DNA of 48,257 nt from an uncultured Muribaculaceae bacterium (GTDB lineage Bacteria; Bacteroidota; Bacteroidia; Bacteroidales; Muribaculaceae): assembly GCA_910584495.1 (NCBI GenBank), contig CAJUAR010000013.1, positions 1 to 48,257 of the forward strand, in the 5' to 3' direction. Shown piece by piece: positions 41,197-48,257 of the stretch. The notes under the pieces are model-generated. The model searched no databases. It saw only the letters and a program-made list of their open reading frames with translations, and was not told the origin of the DNA. Within the stretch, counting starts at the first letter, position 1, and each line of letters starts with the position of its first letter. Both the position numbers and the translations under genes were made by a program.

Positions 41197-41895
41197 ATGA
41201 CACGAAAACACGTCTTACTCTCATTCGCCTCTCTTGTAATGCCTATGCTTCTGCCGTCGTGCACGGACGACAACGAAGATTACGCTCTCTACCAACCGAC
41301 GGCAATCGTAACAGTCTGCCCCAATGGTGACGGCAGCTTTGTGATGCAGCTCGATGATGAAACAACGCTCGTCCCCACCAACCTCAAGACCTCCCCTTTC
41401 GGCAACAAAGAAGTGAGGGCACTGGTCAACTACACCGTAAGCGAACTTTCCTCCAAAACTTACCAGACGCACAATGTCAGAGTGAACTGGCTCGACAGCA
41501 TCCGCACCAAGCTTCCTGTCGAAAGCCTTGGTGAGCTTAACGACGAAAAATTTGGCAATGACCCTATCGAAATTGTCAAAGACTGGGTCACCGTTGCCGA
41601 AGACGGCTATCTCACCCTTCGCATCCGCACAGTGTGGAACAACGTCCAGACACCTCATGTCATCAATCTCGTCAGCGGCACCAACCCCGACGACCCCTTC
41701 GAACTTGAACTCAGACATGATGCCCAGGGAGATACCGATGGCAACTGGGGCGACGCACTGATTGCCTTCAACCTCAACAAGCTGCCCCGATCCGGTGCCG
41801 AAAGCGAGACCGTCAATCTCAAATGGAAATCGTTCAACGGTGACAAATCGACAAGTTTCAAAATAAAAATGCGTCCTATCAACACCGAAAATTGA
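41197..41895 (+). CDS. NigD-like lipoprotein
   Basis: The 232-residue protein has a lipoprotein signal (LLPSC, Cys22). It then follows the NigD pattern: an N-terminal small barrel around ALYQPTAIVTVCPNGDGSFVMQLDD and TTLVPTNL, a central strand NVRVNWLDSIRTK, and a C-terminal beta-sandwich with DGYLTLRIRTVWNN and HVINLVSG. NigD proteins are surface or periplasmic lipoproteins of Bacteroidales; NigD itself was named from a bacteriocin-immunity cluster, but most relatives have no known job. It stands alone, 132 bases before the sigma-factor gene. Confidence 0.85.
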   Translation: MTRKHVLLSFASLVMPMLLPSCTDDNEDYALYQPTAIVTVCPNGDGSFVMQLDDETTLVPTNLKTSPFGNKEVRALVNYTVSELSSKTYQTHNVRVNWLDSIRTKLPVESLGELNDEKFGNDPIEIVKDWVTVAEDGYLTLRIRTVWNNVQTPHVINLVSGTNPDDPFELELRHDAQGDTDGNWGDALIAFNLNKLPRSGAESETVNLKWKSFNGDKSTSFKIKMRPINTEN

Positions 41896-41967
41896 ACCGG
41901 ACAGCAAGAAAAAGCCTTACAACTACGTTAGCTTAACAGACTATTTCATTTCATCATTACATTCAAC

Positions 41968-41999
41968 GGAGAAACGGTTTATTCATCAACCGTTTCTCC
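41968..41999. terminator. Hairpin between the NigD-like and sigma-factor genes
   Basis: A perfect 12-bp stem GGAGAAACGGTT/AACCGTTTCTCC has an 8-base loop. It has no long T tract, so it is either a weak terminator of the NigD-like gene or an attenuator ahead of the sigma gene. Confidence 0.6.
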
Positions 42000-42027
42000 A
42001 ATAACGCATCGATAAATCATCGCGAGG

Positions 42028-42600
42028 GTGGCATCTACGGACACTGATAACGAACTGGAACTCCTTTGCCTTGTCAAAAAGGGCGATCATATAGCTCTGA
42101 GAACCATCTATGACACATACGTCAGATATCTCGCAGCTGTATGTTCGCGCTATATCATCAATCAAGAAGACGTGAAAGATGTCCTTCAAGAATGTTTTCT
42201 CAAAATTTTTTCGGGCATTTCTTCCTTCGAATACCGAGGCAGAGGGTCTCTGAAAGGATGGATGACAAAAATCACAGTGAATGAATCTTTGAAACACCTT
42301 CAGAAAACCAGCCGTTTCGACTTTGTCGAAATTTCGGAAAAAGACCACGATATACCTCAAGAAGAGCCGGATGTCGATGCTCTACCCTCCTCTGTTCTGT
42401 TCAATCTCATCAGAGAACTACCCGACGGATTCAGGACCATATTCAACCTGTATGTCATAGAGAATAAGAGTCATAAAGAAATCGCCGGCATGCTTGGCAT
42501 AAAAGAAAGCACATCCGCTTCACAGTTGCACCGAGCCAAATCGTTATTGGCCGCCAAAATAAGACAATATAACCACCAACGCCCATACTACAATGAATGA
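42028..42600 (+). CDS. ECF-type RNA polymerase sigma factor
   Basis: The 190-residue protein has region 2 (about 10-80: LVKKGDHIALRTIYDTYV, then DVKDVLQECFLKIFSGI) and region 4 (about 125-180: LPDGFRTIFNLYVIENKSHKEIAGMLGI followed by SQLHRAKSLL). This is the group of Bacteroidetes ECF factors lacking other domains. The start is a GTG at 42028, preceded by GCGAGG; no ATG fits the N-terminus. Its end overlaps the next gene by 8 bases, so it is coupled to the predicted anti-sigma/barrel protein. Confidence 0.9.
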   Translation: MASTDTDNELELLCLVKKGDHIALRTIYDTYVRYLAAVCSRYIINQEDVKDVLQECFLKIFSGISSFEYRGRGSLKGWMTKITVNESLKHLQKTSRFDFVEISEKDHDIPQEEPDVDALPSSVLFNLIRELPDGFRTIFNLYVIENKSHKEIAGMLGIKESTSASQLHRAKSLLAAKIRQYNHQRPYYNE

Positions 42601-43846
42601 AGAATGGCTGAATAAAGTCCACGACCGTATGACGGACTACGAAATCGACGAGCCGGCAGATCTATGGAATGTCATAGAATCAAAACAAACCGGGCCATCA
42701 TCTTCGTCCGGTTCTGCCAAAAGTCCTGTGTTATTATGGGTGAAACGCAGCATGGCTGCGGCTGCCATGATTGCCGCGTTCATAACTGTGAGCATCTATA
42801 TGTTGAATACCCCGCACACTCAGCACAATTTAGAGCTTCCCGACATCACAATCGCCACGATGTCCGACAACAGCCCACAAAACATAGCCAAAAAGATTTC
42901 TACCGATTTATCCCTCGACAAGCACCTGGCACACAACAGAATCACAAGCAAACACAGCATCTGTCCTTCCATGCCAGAAATCGATGGCGAACCCGATACG
43001 GATGCTGCAGACGAAGAAACTCTCACCATCTCCCAAAATAAGCGGGATGAGGAACACATCGAAAACATTGCAGAACAGCACGAGCAAAAACCGGAAATTT
43101 CTATTCCAGCACCATACGACAATGCCAACCCCATTTCGATACCCGCCAAAAGCAGGGCATCAAAGCCACTATCGGTGTCGGTCTATACATCGGGGGGCAC
43201 GGGGGCGTCGCTCGGTTTCAACACACGTCCCGAATCGTTTGCCGAAGCTTTAGGTCCCGACAATGCGACATGGAACGACAACCCAATGCTGGGCATTATC
43301 ACTTTCAACCATGGCAAGAACATAGAAACCGACATCAGACACAGGCTTCCGGTCAGAGCCGGTATTTCTTTTGCTTATAACATCAACGAGAAAATCAGCC
43401 TCGAAAGCGGTCTGAGCTACACCAGCCTTGTTTCCGATATAAAGGAGGGAAGCAAAAATCACTATTGCATGGGAGAACAAAAGCTCCACTACATCGGCAT
43501 CCCTCTCAACCTTAAATACAGAGTGCTCTCGTGGAATAAATTAGACTTTTATACCTCGGCCGGCGTCCTTGCCGAGAAATGTGTTTCGGCAAAACTGCAC
43601 AAAGAATTTATCCTTGACCAGCAAAATAAAGGCTCGCAATCGGAAAATATCTCCGACAAGCCTATGCAGTGGTCTGTCAATGCCTCACTGGGGGCTCAGT
43701 ATCGGGTGATAAATCCGTTGTCCATATTTGTCGAACCGGGCATAAGCTATTACTTCGACGACGGAACATCCATCGAAACAATCTATAAAGACAAACCATT
43801 AAATTTCAATCTCAACCTGGGCATCCGAGTCACTTTCGGCAAATAA
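42593..43846 (+). CDS. Anti-sigma-like membrane protein with C-terminal outer-membrane beta-barrel domain
   Basis: The 417-residue protein starts with a cytosolic segment of about 45 residues (WLNKVHDRMTDYEIDEPADL) seen in Bacteroidetes sigma partners. One membrane helix follows (about 53-70, AAAAMIAAFITVSIYML), then a long polar, low-complexity linker rich in E, D, S and N (75-200). The C-terminal domain (about 215-417) looks like an 8-strand OmpW/PorT-type barrel: PVRAGISFAYNINEKISLESGLSY, YIGIPLNLKYRVLSW, and a closing LGIRVTF. An inner-membrane helix fused to an outer-membrane barrel suggests a protein spanning the periplasm or a domain that does not act as a true barrel. Overlap with the sigma gene supports an anti-sigma role (inference). 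Confidence 0.8.
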   Translation: MNEEWLNKVHDRMTDYEIDEPADLWNVIESKQTGPSSSSGSAKSPVLLWVKRSMAAAAMIAAFITVSIYMLNTPHTQHNLELPDITIATMSDNSPQNIAKKISTDLSLDKHLAHNRITSKHSICPSMPEIDGEPDTDAADEETLTISQNKRDEEHIENIAEQHEQKPEISIPAPYDNANPISIPAKSRASKPLSVSVYTSGGTGASLGFNTRPESFAEALGPDNATWNDNPMLGIITFNHGKNIETDIRHRLPVRAGISFAYNINEKISLESGLSYTSLVSDIKEGSKNHYCMGEQKLHYIGIPLNLKYRVLSWNKLDFYTSAGVLAEKCVSAKLHKEFILDQQNKGSQSENISDKPMQWSVNASLGAQYRVINPLSIFVEPGISYYFDDGTSIETIYKDKPLNFNLNLGIRVTFGK

Positions 43847-43935
43847 ACAACGAAAACGCCGAATCCACACATGGCAAATGTCTGAGTTATGGCAATTGCT
43901 TTGGCAGAGACTGACGAAATGTCGTCGAATAGTTG

Positions 43936-43943
43936 TAACTTTG
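43936..43943 (+). promoter_or_regulatory. Candidate -7 box for the LytTR operon
   Basis: TAACTTTG fits TAnnTTTG and lies 13 bases before the LytTR ATG at 43957. No correctly spaced TTTG is upstream. Confidence 0.5.
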
Positions 43944-43956
43944 CAGCGTAAAACTC

Positions 43957-44322
43957 ATGGAACGACGCCTTGTCTTCTCTACATCAACAGAAATGCTCCG
44001 TGTCCCGTCGGACACGGTGGTATATGTCACAGCCGATGGGAACTACTCCATCATCACTATGGCCGACGGCGAAAACTTTGTCCTAACTTTGCAGTTGGGA
44101 CAGATTGAACATCGCATTGCCGAGATGCTCGAACAGAACGACAACCGTTTCATCCGCATAGGCAAAAGCTTGATTGTTAATCGCGATTTCATTGCTTTCA
44201 TCAATCCTACACGACAAAAAATGGTGCTGTCGGACTGCGCCACATTCCGCCACGAAGTCACGGCATCGAAAGAAGCTCTGAAAGCATTGAAAGAACTATT
44301 AGAGAAGGAGACCCGCAAATGA
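43957..44322 (+). CDS. Stand-alone LytTR DNA-binding regulator
   Basis: The 121-residue protein is a single LytTR domain: VVYVTADGNYSIITMADGE, then FVLTLQLGQIEHRI, DNRFIRIGKSLIVNRDFIAFI, and VTASKEALKALKELL. It has no receiver domain or sensor, so its input is unknown. LytTR proteins bind direct repeats upstream of target genes. The stop overlaps the next start by 4 bases, so the regulator and the glycosidase-like membrane protein are a unit. Confidence 0.88.
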   Translation: MERRLVFSTSTEMLRVPSDTVVYVTADGNYSIITMADGENFVLTLQLGQIEHRIAEMLEQNDNRFIRIGKSLIVNRDFIAFINPTRQKMVLSDCATFRHEVTASKEALKALKELLEKETRK

Positions 44323-45209
44323 TTACTAAGCACAACGATATCGACGATGATGAAATCCGCATAATTTCATCGGAAAATGCACAAAGCCTACTCCCCCCGA
44401 AACGCAAACCACGGTCGGCAAAAAGCAGGAAGCTTCTGGCATGGCTCTGCGGTTTGGTCGCCCTGCTTGCCATAGGTGGACTGGCAATAATCGTTTTCTC
44501 AACCGGAGATATGGTTGAGGAAGATGAATTAATGCCCGAAAGCATTGCAGAACCCTCTAAAACAGTTCCCCTCATCAGCGATTCAACAACCGTAGCCACT
44601 CCCTATGTCGAACGAATCGACACCTTGGTCGACGGCATAAGCCTGAGTATCTTTATCCCCTGGAATGCAAATCCGGTGCTTGAGATTGGGAATGATGTGA
44701 CAAACGACACTACGGCAGTGCTGATTGCCCAGGCTGCCGATGTGCGAAGAGATAACGGCAATATCGTGGGCTCGTTTGTAAAAAACGGCGAACTGTTGAG
44801 CAAAGGAGAGGCAAAGGCAGGATTTTGCGCCATAATCAATGGCAAAGTGACAATTGGTGTTGCCGATGCGACACCAATGCTCGAACAAGCCCTGATGTCC
44901 AATGGCTATTTCTTCCGCCAATATCCATTGGTGGTCGGCGGTCAAATAGTGGAAAACAAGCCTCGTGGCAAAGCCAAGCGCAAAGCCCTTGCCGAAATTG
45001 ACGGCAGAATTGCAGTGATTATCAGCAATAACCGTGTCACCTTCCACGATTTCTCACAAGCCTTGATCGATGCCGGTGTAAGCAATGCAATATATCTGGT
45101 GGGCGGAAACTCTCACGGATGTTTTAAGAATGCTTCTGGCATAACAGTTGCTTTCGGCCCATTATGGGACAATGATATTAAGAATGTGAATTACATTGTG
45201 TGGCGATAG
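44319..45209 (+). CDS. Membrane-anchored phosphodiester glycosidase-like (NAGPA domain) protein
   Basis: The 296-residue protein has a cytosolic N-terminus, one membrane helix (about 39-60) and a polar linker. A domain of the NAGPA (phosphodiester glycosidase) type covers about 100-296: GSFVKNGELLSKGEAKAGFCAI, YPLVVGGQIVENK, then IDGRIAVIISNNRVTFHDF and AIYLVGGNSHGCFKN. Family members remove a phospho-linked sugar; many have LDGGGS where this one has LVGGNS, so a conserved aspartate is lost. It may be a non-catalytic or altered subfamily. It would act outside the inner membrane. It is translated with the LytTR regulator and followed by a terminator. Confidence 0.72.
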   Translation: MITKHNDIDDDEIRIISSENAQSLLPPKRKPRSAKSRKLLAWLCGLVALLAIGGLAIIVFSTGDMVEEDELMPESIAEPSKTVPLISDSTTVATPYVERIDTLVDGISLSIFIPWNANPVLEIGNDVTNDTTAVLIAQAADVRRDNGNIVGSFVKNGELLSKGEAKAGFCAIINGKVTIGVADATPMLEQALMSNGYFFRQYPLVVGGQIVENKPRGKAKRKALAEIDGRIAVIISNNRVTFHDFSQALIDAGVSNAIYLVGGNSHGCFKNASGITVAFGPLWDNDIKNVNYIVWR

Positions 45210-45246
45210 CGAGTGAATTTCATACACTGACAGCCATACTTGGTAC

Positions 45247-45276
45247 AACGCCCGACAAATTTCATTGTCGGGCGTT
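45247..45276 (+). terminator. Rho-independent terminator after the NAGPA-like gene
   Basis: Perfect 12-bp arms AACGCCCGACAA/TTGTCGGGCGTT flank a 6-base loop and are followed by TGTTTTAT. It lies 37 bases after the stop codon. Confidence 0.85.
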
Positions 45277-45316
45277 TGTTTTATCCGAAATTTGCACCCA
45301 TAAAATATGACCGGAC

Positions 45317-46360
45317 ATGAAACATATATTTCCCATATTGATAGTATCACTCGCCGCTTGGTCCTGTGCAGAGAATCGCGCACCTCAGAGCGCCGTACAC
45401 AACGAGGAGAATGCCGTATACTATTGGAAAACCGTTTTCCACCCCGACAGTGCCGACATGGCCTTTATCAAACGACATGATGTTGGCCGAGTGTATCTAA
45501 GGATGTTCGATATTTTGCTCGACGGCGAGGTCATACCCAATGCTTCGGTCAAAGTCAATATGGAAGCTTACCGTCTGTTGACCGATTCGCTCAGCAACAA
45601 AGAATTTGTGCCCGTTGTATATATAACCCTCGATGCACTTAAAGCAGTTAAAGGCCAAGAAGGCGAACTGGCATCGAAAATAGCAACAAGGGTCAGAAAC
45701 ATGTGCGAATACAATGCATTGCCAAATGTAGGAGAACTCCAACTCGACTGCGACTGGACAGCCACCACCGAATCCTCATTCTTCTCTCTCTGCGACTCTG
45801 TGAAACAAAGTCTTGCCTCACTCGGGCTGCCGTGGCGACTGAGTTCCACCATCCGTCTTCACCAGTTAATGCGCAAAGTACCCCCCGTCGACAACGGGGT
45901 GCTGATGGTCTACAACACTGGTAGTTTCGACAACCCGGATGCCGAGAACTCAATTATCTCGCTGGCAGATGTCGAGCCTTATGTCAAACATCTCTCCAAC
46001 TATCCTCTCCATCTCGATGTGGCCTACCCTACATATTCCTGGCAACTATTGTTCCGCAAACGGCAGTTTTTGGGACTTGTCAACGGCCTGAACCTTGCCG
46101 ACAGCACACAGTTCACGCAAGGTGGCAACCATGTCTACTCGGCCCGGCGCGATATCCCGTATAACAACAGGATAATTCGTGCCGGGGATATGGTTCGACA
46201 GGAAACATCGCCCTACAACGACATTCTTGCAGTCAAAAACTGCATAGAGCGACAATTAATAGACAGACCTCATTCCAACATCCTCTATCATCTCGATTCA
46301 AAAAACCTCTCAAAATATATGGCAGATGAAATCGACAATCTATATTCGACTAATCATTAA
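45317..46360 (+). CDS. Exported DUF3142-like lipoprotein
   Basis: The 347-residue protein has a lipoprotein-type start (AAWSCAEN, Cys17). The body reads like a TIM-barrel-type domain: AVYYWKTVFHP, VGRVYLRMFDIL, FVPVVYITLDALK, ELQLDCDWTATTESSFFSLC, LPWRLSSTIRLHQL and NGVLMVYNTGS. The order of strands and the LDCDWT segment resemble DUF3142 proteins, whose function is unknown. No catalytic pair is obvious. The 3' end overlaps the next gene by 35 bases, an unusually long overlap that implies tight coupling. Confidence 0.65.
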   Translation: MKHIFPILIVSLAAWSCAENRAPQSAVHNEENAVYYWKTVFHPDSADMAFIKRHDVGRVYLRMFDILLDGEVIPNASVKVNMEAYRLLTDSLSNKEFVPVVYITLDALKAVKGQEGELASKIATRVRNMCEYNALPNVGELQLDCDWTATTESSFFSLCDSVKQSLASLGLPWRLSSTIRLHQLMRKVPPVDNGVLMVYNTGSFDNPDAENSIISLADVEPYVKHLSNYPLHLDVAYPTYSWQLLFRKRQFLGLVNGLNLADSTQFTQGGNHVYSARRDIPYNNRIIRAGDMVRQETSPYNDILAVKNCIERQLIDRPHSNILYHLDSKNLSKYMADEIDNLYSTNH

Positions 46361-48236
46361 CCTTCTACTCGTAATCGGAGGAACCTACCGAATTGAGGCA
46401 TGCGGCCCTTATTATCCCTTGATTCCAACTCCTGATTTCTTCACGCTCCATCACTATCGTTCTTTGTCGGACTATGAACGAAGCGAGAATTTGCAATTAT
46501 GGCAAAGCCAGACTTCGGCTCGTATACCGCTTGCCGACATAGAGGAAGTTGTCTACCGCGACTCTCGCGGCAAAGTCTATGATCATACCGGCTATGATGC
46601 GCAGATGTCCTCCAATCTATTTTATGCCTATCTGAAAAACGCAAACGATGACGAAGCCGTCGAATTTCTTCTTATCGCCAAAGAGCTTGAGGAACAACGC
46701 AGAGACATTCAATCGCCATGGTATTACCCACGAAATAGAACCTACGGCGTAGAAAACGGCGATTTCTCCCAATTTATTGAATACTGCAAAGAATATGACG
46801 GAAAAAGGTTCAAGGACCGCTATTCCTTGCAGATTACACGCGCACTGTTCGCTTCTCGCCAATATGCTGAATGTATAGAATTTGTCGATTCTGCCTTTGA
46901 AAAAACGCCCGACAACAGTTTGATGAAACGCATGGCACAAAATTACATAGCCGGATGCTGGAGCAGGCTTGGTGACACCCTGCGCGCCGATTCAATTTTT
47001 GCAAAAACCGGCGACATATTGTCTGTAAAACGCGAAGATCGCGCAGAATATATGGCTCAATGCAATCCAAATGCCCCTCAGTTAATGGACTATATCCGAT
47101 GCAATGCAGCCGACACTGCGTTTATGCTCAAAATGATACCTGTGGCAAAACACCTTCTGAAAAACAACCGTGTGAAATGCAAAGGCGACTGGCATTTTAT
47201 GCTTGCCTTTGCCAACAACGAGTATTTAGACAATGTCTCCGTGGCCCGGCAAGAAATGATTCGTGCCATTAATGGGAAATTTTCATCAAAAAATCTGCAA
47301 GACCTTGCAAGAGCATACAAGATGAAGCTCGACGGAATGGTCGGAAATTCCGGCTCACTCCTATCGGATTTAAAGTGGATAATCAGTAAAATGGACATAC
47401 TCAATCCCGAAGCTCGTGAATGGGTGAGACGTTGCCAAAACATCATATATGTCGACTGGATTCCGCGTCTGTGGAAACACAATGACTACAGCACAGCTAT
47501 CCTTCTATGTTCCTTTGCCGACAATCTTGCTCCTTTTCAGCAATTACCGTTGGTGCGCAACAATGAAAATATCGACAAGCAGATTTACTACGGCAGTCTG
47601 TCGTTCCAATTGATGGGAAGTCTCACTTCGGACCAACTTGCATGTACTTATCGGAAATTACTAAGTGATGAGCCGCTGTATAACTTTTTGCGACACAACT
47701 CGTGCACCCACAAGGACTACTACTATGAATTAATCGGCACACTTGCTTTAAGAGAAGAGAATTATGACCGTGCAATACAATATTTGTCGAAAGTGAGCAG
47801 AAATTATCTGTCGTCAATGCCAATCGACAGCTATCTTTCACGCGACCCTTTCGTCGCATATCGTACTCGATGGGAAAAATTTGAGCCCCACGAAGATTGT
47901 GAAGAACCAATCTACTACGAAAGCTCCGCTTCGTGGCATAGTGCGGCTTCAAAACCGAAGACAAAGTTAGATTTTGCCCGCAAAATGCTATCGCTCAAAC
48001 AGAAGATGACAAGCAGTCCGACAGCCGATGAACGAGGTATTGCACGCCTGAAGTATGCCATTGGCCGTCGCAATTCTTTCGAAGAATGTTGGGCACTGAC
48101 ACAATATTGGCGTGGATGGATTGATAAATTCGAACCATCGCTTCAATACTGGGAAAACGATTTTATGGACGACAATTACAGTTTTCTCTACGACTATCTT
48201 ACATCAATACTTCGGTTATTTTTAAGAGTTTGTTAA
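46326..48236 (+). CDS. Exported helical-repeat (TPR-like) protein of unknown function
   Basis: The 636-residue protein has a signal sequence (LIINLLLVIGGTYRIEACGPYY is the region, cleavage or lipidation near Cys26). It is then mainly helical, with TPR-like pairs such as LFASRQYAECIEFVDSAFEKTPDN, then SRLGDTLRADSIFAKTG and LREENYDRAIQYLSKV. Family not recognised; relatives beginning with CGP-type mature ends are common in Bacteroidales next to DUF3142-like genes (my recollection, not checked). The C-terminus (LTSILRLFLRVC) looks abrupt and a palindrome follows at once, so the end may be truncated or altered. It overlaps the preceding gene by 35 bases. Confidence 0.65.
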   Translation: MKSTIYIRLIINLLLVIGGTYRIEACGPYYPLIPTPDFFTLHHYRSLSDYERSENLQLWQSQTSARIPLADIEEVVYRDSRGKVYDHTGYDAQMSSNLFYAYLKNANDDEAVEFLLIAKELEEQRRDIQSPWYYPRNRTYGVENGDFSQFIEYCKEYDGKRFKDRYSLQITRALFASRQYAECIEFVDSAFEKTPDNSLMKRMAQNYIAGCWSRLGDTLRADSIFAKTGDILSVKREDRAEYMAQCNPNAPQLMDYIRCNAADTAFMLKMIPVAKHLLKNNRVKCKGDWHFMLAFANNEYLDNVSVARQEMIRAINGKFSSKNLQDLARAYKMKLDGMVGNSGSLLSDLKWIISKMDILNPEAREWVRRCQNIIYVDWIPRLWKHNDYSTAILLCSFADNLAPFQQLPLVRNNENIDKQIYYGSLSFQLMGSLTSDQLACTYRKLLSDEPLYNFLRHNSCTHKDYYYELIGTLALREENYDRAIQYLSKVSRNYLSSMPIDSYLSRDPFVAYRTRWEKFEPHEDCEEPIYYESSASWHSAASKPKTKLDFARKMLSLKQKMTSSPTADERGIARLKYAIGRRNSFEECWALTQYWRGWIDKFEPSLQYWENDFMDDNYSFLYDYLTSILRLFLRVC

Positions 48237-48237
48237 C

Positions 48238-48251
48238 GGCTCCGAGGAGCC
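48238..48251. repeat. Short palindrome at the window end
   Basis: GGCTCC-GA-GGAGCC begins two bases after the stop of the helical-repeat gene. It could be part of a terminator or of a palindromic repeat continuing past the window edge. Confidence 0.45.
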
Positions 48252-48257
48252 AAGTGT

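Overview
The window comes from a Bacteroidales chromosome, and Muribaculaceae is my best guess (inference). Reasons: several promoters fit the Bacteroidetes TTTG-N20-TAnnTTTG form, there is an UpxY-type antiterminator at the head of a surface-polysaccharide locus, there is a NigD-like lipoprotein, and housekeeping genes are about half GC.

Region 1 (1-13.9 kb, minus strand). After a truncated tRNA-Phe gene lies a dense run of housekeeping genes: a DUF3332 lipoprotein, an MltF-like lytic transglycosylase, a PurM-like AIR synthase, a CPA2 cation/proton antiporter, an MgtC/SapB protein, a coiled-coil membrane protein and ClpC. YgiQ-type radical SAM protein and UvrB follow upstream as a second unit.

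Region 2 (13.9-34.1 kb, plus strand) is a surface-polysaccharide locus. A leader with twin hairpin repeats precedes upxY. A 370-bp nested inverted repeat and a 94-residue unknown follow, then rmlA-C-D-B (dTDP-L-rhamnose). An AT-rich stretch holds a Wzx flippase split by a frameshift in an A8 tract, an acyltransferase, an EpsG-like Wzy polymerase, two glycosyltransferases and a CDP-alcohol phosphotransferase. An intact IS66-family element with terminal repeats and a target duplication follows, then another glycosyltransferase. Next comes a three-gene cassette (TIR-like protein, two-TM plus macro-domain protein, second TIR protein) that matches the layout of a type II Thoeris anti-phage system. 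The locus closes with a TagD-like cytidylyltransferase, a phosphoglycosyltransferase and a DegT-family aminotransferase. Fragments of one repeat family lie at both ends in opposite orientation. The glycan is inferred to be started by the phosphoglycosyltransferase, to contain rhamnose, to carry an amino sugar and an acyl group, and possibly a phospho-alcohol made by TagD plus the CDP-alcohol transferase.

Region 3 (34.1-40.2 kb). Phosphosugar mutase and a MATE exporter (minus) are divergent from valS (plus); the MATE and valS promoters overlap.

Region 4 (40.2-48.3 kb) is accessory envelope and regulatory DNA: a remnant of an aldose 1-epimerase, two lipoproteins (one NigD-like), an ECF sigma factor with a membrane-anchored beta-barrel partner, a stand-alone LytTR regulator coupled to a phosphodiester-glycosidase-like protein, and an overlapping pair of exported proteins (DUF3142-like and helical-repeat).

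The most notable system is the Thoeris-like cassette carried inside the polysaccharide operon. All functions are read from sequence by eye; no search was run.
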